A DNA stretch of 5,284 nucleotides from Chloroflexota bacterium (GTDB lineage Bacteria > Chloroflexota > Limnocylindria > Limnocylindrales > CSP1-4), in the NCBI GenBank assembly GCA_025935655.1, contig JAICUV010000239.1, forward strand, positions 1-5,284, written 5' to 3'. Below, in pieces: positions 3,769 to 5,284 of the stretch (position 1 is its first letter; each line of letters opens with the position of its first letter). The notes under the pieces are model-generated. The model did no database searches. It was not told the origin of the DNA and worked only from the letters and a program-made list of their open reading frames with translations. Position numbers and translations under genes: made by a program.

Positions 3769-5190
3769 GTGGCCGATCGACCCGCCACGCTTCACGCCCG
3801 CACCCTCGATCAGCTCGGCCGCTCGATCGGCGGGCAGGTCATCGGGCCCGCCGACGCCGGCTACGACGAGGCGAGACGGCTGTGGAACGCCGTCCACGAC
3901 CTCCGGCCGGCCGTCATCGCGCGCCCGCGGACTGGCCAGGAGGTCGCGACGGTCATCGCGTTCGGCCGCGAGCACGGCCTCGAGATCGCCGTCCGGTCGG
4001 GCGGCCACAGCCCGGCCGGCCACTCGGGCGTGGAGGGCGGCCTCGTCGTGGACATGTCGGCGATGCGCGGCGTCACGGTGGACCCGGCGACCCGGCGAGC
4101 ACGCGTCGACGGTGGCGCGCTGCTGGGCGAGCTGGACGTGGCGGCCCAGGCGCACGGCCTCGTCTGCCCGGTCGGCGTGGTCGGCCACACGGGGGTCGCG
4201 GGCCTCACGCTGGGCGGCGGCGTGGGACGGCTGCAGCGCGGCTTCGGGCTCACGATCGACAACGTCGGCGCGATCGAGCTGGTGACCGCCGACGGGCGCC
4301 AGGTGCGCGCGAGCGTGACCGAGGAGCCGGAGCTGTTCTGGGGCATGCGCGGTGCGGGCTGGAACTTCGGCATCGTGACGGCGTTCGAGCTCCGGCTCCA
4401 GCCGTTCGGCGGCAGCCTCAACCGCGGCATCTCGCTCTACCGGGGCCGCGACGCCGAGGCCGTCTGGACGACCTTCCGTGACTACGCCCTTCGGGCCCCG
4501 GACAGCGTGTCCCTGATCTTCGGCATCGATCGTGCCGGCTCGACCGTGGACATCCCCGAGGAGCTCGCGGGCCGGCCGATCGTGTACGTCGCCTGGAACC
4601 ACAGCGGCCGACCGGAGGACGCGGAGCGGGACACGGCCGGGCTGCGGGCCGGGCCAACGCCGCTGTCGACGACCAGCGCCAGCGCCGCCTACCTCGACGT
4701 GCAGACCGCGCACGACCTGGTGCTGGGCTTCGGGCGCCGCTCGTTCATCAAGGGCGCCAACGCGGACGACATCCGGCCGACGGCGCTCGCGGACCTCGTG
4801 GAGCTGGTCGGCACGGCGCCGGGGGAGGGGAGCTTCTCCGCGACGGCGATGGGCGGGGCGATCGCACGGGTAGCGGAGGACGCGACCGCGTTCGCCGGCC
4901 GTTCGGCCGCCTTCGACCTGAGCGCCGACGCCACCTGGGACGACCCGGCGCTCGATGCGGCCAGCCGGGACTGGGTGCGCCGCGCGATGGATGTCGTCGA
5001 GCCCGACACGACCCTCGGCCGCTATGCGAACGAGAACGCGGACGTCGGCCCGGAAGAGACACGGCTCCTCTACGGCGACGCGAAGGTCGCCCGGCTCGCG
5101 GAGCTCAAGCGGGCGTGGGATCCGGACAACGTGTTCCGCCGCAACCACAACGTCTCGCCGGCACCCGCCCGCGCGGCCGACGTCGACTGA
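3769..5190 (+). CDS. FAD-linked oxidoreductase, berberine-bridge (BBE)-like, VAO/PCMH fold
   Basis: A complete 473-residue flavin oxidase, normal length for bacterial BBE-like enzymes. The FAD-binding PCMH domain covers about residues 45-215: RPAVIARPRTGQEVATVIAF, then RSGGHSPAGHS (76-86), in which His80 sits where the family attaches FAD through 8-alpha-N1-histidyl, then HTGVAGLTLGGGVG (140-153), the flavin loop. The C-terminal BBE module is clear at 434-464: LLYGD, RLAELKRAWDPDNVFRRN, HNVSP. Cys133 lies near the loop but, counted from GVAG/GGG, is upstream of the 6-S-cysteinyl position of bicovalent enzymes, which is Val here, so a single covalent bond is expected. No signal peptide. Start is GTG with a strong GGAGGA. 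It follows the Ddn-like gene by 43 bp and is probably cotranscribed. Substrates in this family range from sugars to alkaloids and polyketides and cannot be told from sequence. Confidence 0.9.
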   Translation: MADRPATLHARTLDQLGRSIGGQVIGPADAGYDEARRLWNAVHDLRPAVIARPRTGQEVATVIAFGREHGLEIAVRSGGHSPAGHSGVEGGLVVDMSAMRGVTVDPATRRARVDGGALLGELDVAAQAHGLVCPVGVVGHTGVAGLTLGGGVGRLQRGFGLTIDNVGAIELVTADGRQVRASVTEEPELFWGMRGAGWNFGIVTAFELRLQPFGGSLNRGISLYRGRDAEAVWTTFRDYALRAPDSVSLIFGIDRAGSTVDIPEELAGRPIVYVAWNHSGRPEDAERDTAGLRAGPTPLSTTSASAAYLDVQTAHDLVLGFGRRSFIKGANADDIRPTALADLVELVGTAPGEGSFSATAMGGAIARVAEDATAFAGRSAAFDLSADATWDDPALDAASRDWVRRAMDVVEPDTTLGRYANENADVGPEETRLLYGDAKVARLAELKRAWDPDNVFRRNHNVSPAPARAADVD

Positions 5191-5191
5191 C

Positions 5192-5214
5192 GCGGGCGAC
5201 GGCAGGGCGCCCGT
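5192..5214. terminator. Possible hairpin after the FAD oxidase
   Basis: CGGGCG (5193-5198) pairs with CGCCCG (5208-5213) around a nine-base loop, extendable by a G-U pair, immediately after the TGA. There is no T-run. It may serve as a U-less terminator between convergent genes, but the stem is short for this GC content. Confidence 0.3.
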
Positions 5215-5216
5215 CC

Positions 5217-5254
5217 CGGCAGCGATCAGCCGTCATCGGCAGCGATCAGCCGTC
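5217..5254. repeat. 18-bp exact tandem duplication, 20-bp period
   Basis: CGGCAGCGATCAGCCGTC occurs at 5217-5234 and 5237-5254, separated by AT. On the minus strand each copy contains TGA, so the duplication repeats the apparent stop codon and tail of the gene entering from the right. Confidence 0.8.
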
Positions 5255-5284
5255 GCCGGGCGTGATCACGTCGAGCGGCACCTC
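5246..5284 (-). CDS. Possible last 12 codons of a minus-strand gene entering from the right
   Basis: Read from 5284 on the minus strand, codons give EVPLDVITPGDG followed by TGA (5248-5246). Codon usage is GC-rich and consistent with the neighbours, and a convergent gene is expected here. Only 12 residues are visible, so no family can be named and the frame is a judgement. The gene would converge on the FAD oxidase with a gap of about 55 bp. Confidence 0.4.
   Translation of the reverse strand, partial: EVPLDVITPGDG

Noticed and set aside
3517..5148. 543-codon minus-strand open frame antisense to the FAD oxidase
   Set aside because: It is a compositional shadow; the plus strand encodes a motif-complete BBE-like enzyme with a strong ribosome binding site.
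5261..5270. Perfect palindrome CGTGATCACG as an operator
   Set aside because: Only ten bases long and apparently inside the coding end of the minus-strand gene; expected by chance.

Overview
The window is a very GC-rich piece of bacterial chromosome, with strong G/C preference at third codon positions. Its gene content fits a high-GC Actinomycetota or Chloroflexota genome: a Ddn-like deazaflavin (F420)-type nitroreductase-fold protein, an ECF sigma factor with a SnoaL-like tail, a stand-alone flippase-like membrane protein and a ribosomal-protection GTPase. This is inferred from gene types and composition; no rRNA or other marker is present to fix the taxon.

Layout. Positions 1-651 (+) hold the last 216 codons of a Tet(M)/Otr(A)-type ribosomal protection GTPase that enters from the left. 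Positions 652-1100 form a convergent intergenic region with no convincing gene. It is rich in structure: GC-rich degenerate repeats, a 16-bp tandem duplication, and two related 18-bp palindromes set as an inverted pair 183 bp apart. Positions 1101-2177 (-) encode a 358-residue polytopic membrane protein of the UPF0104 / LPG synthase TM family. A 116-bp gap follows, filled with degenerate repeats of about 17.5 bp. Positions 2294-3202 (-) encode an ECF41/SigJ-like sigma factor. A compact 73-bp divergent promoter region (3203-3275) separates it from a rightward pair: a Ddn-like protein (3276-3725) and, 43 bp on, an FAD-linked BBE-type oxidase (3769-5190). The last 94 bp contain a 20-bp-period duplication and what looks like the final 12 codons of a gene entering from the right on the minus strand.

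How the genes may work together. The best-supported functional unit is the sigma factor with its two divergent redox genes. ECF41 sigma factors usually control an adjacent enzyme gene. The divergent region carries GTCACA, the -35 element known for this group, once on each strand as part of an 8-bp inverted repeat. A -10-like element lies 16 nt after each copy, good on the minus strand and poor on the plus strand. The simplest reading is an autoregulated redox module responding to an unknown signal. No evidence ties the ribosomal protection gene to it. No mobile element, CRISPR array, tRNA or rRNA was found.
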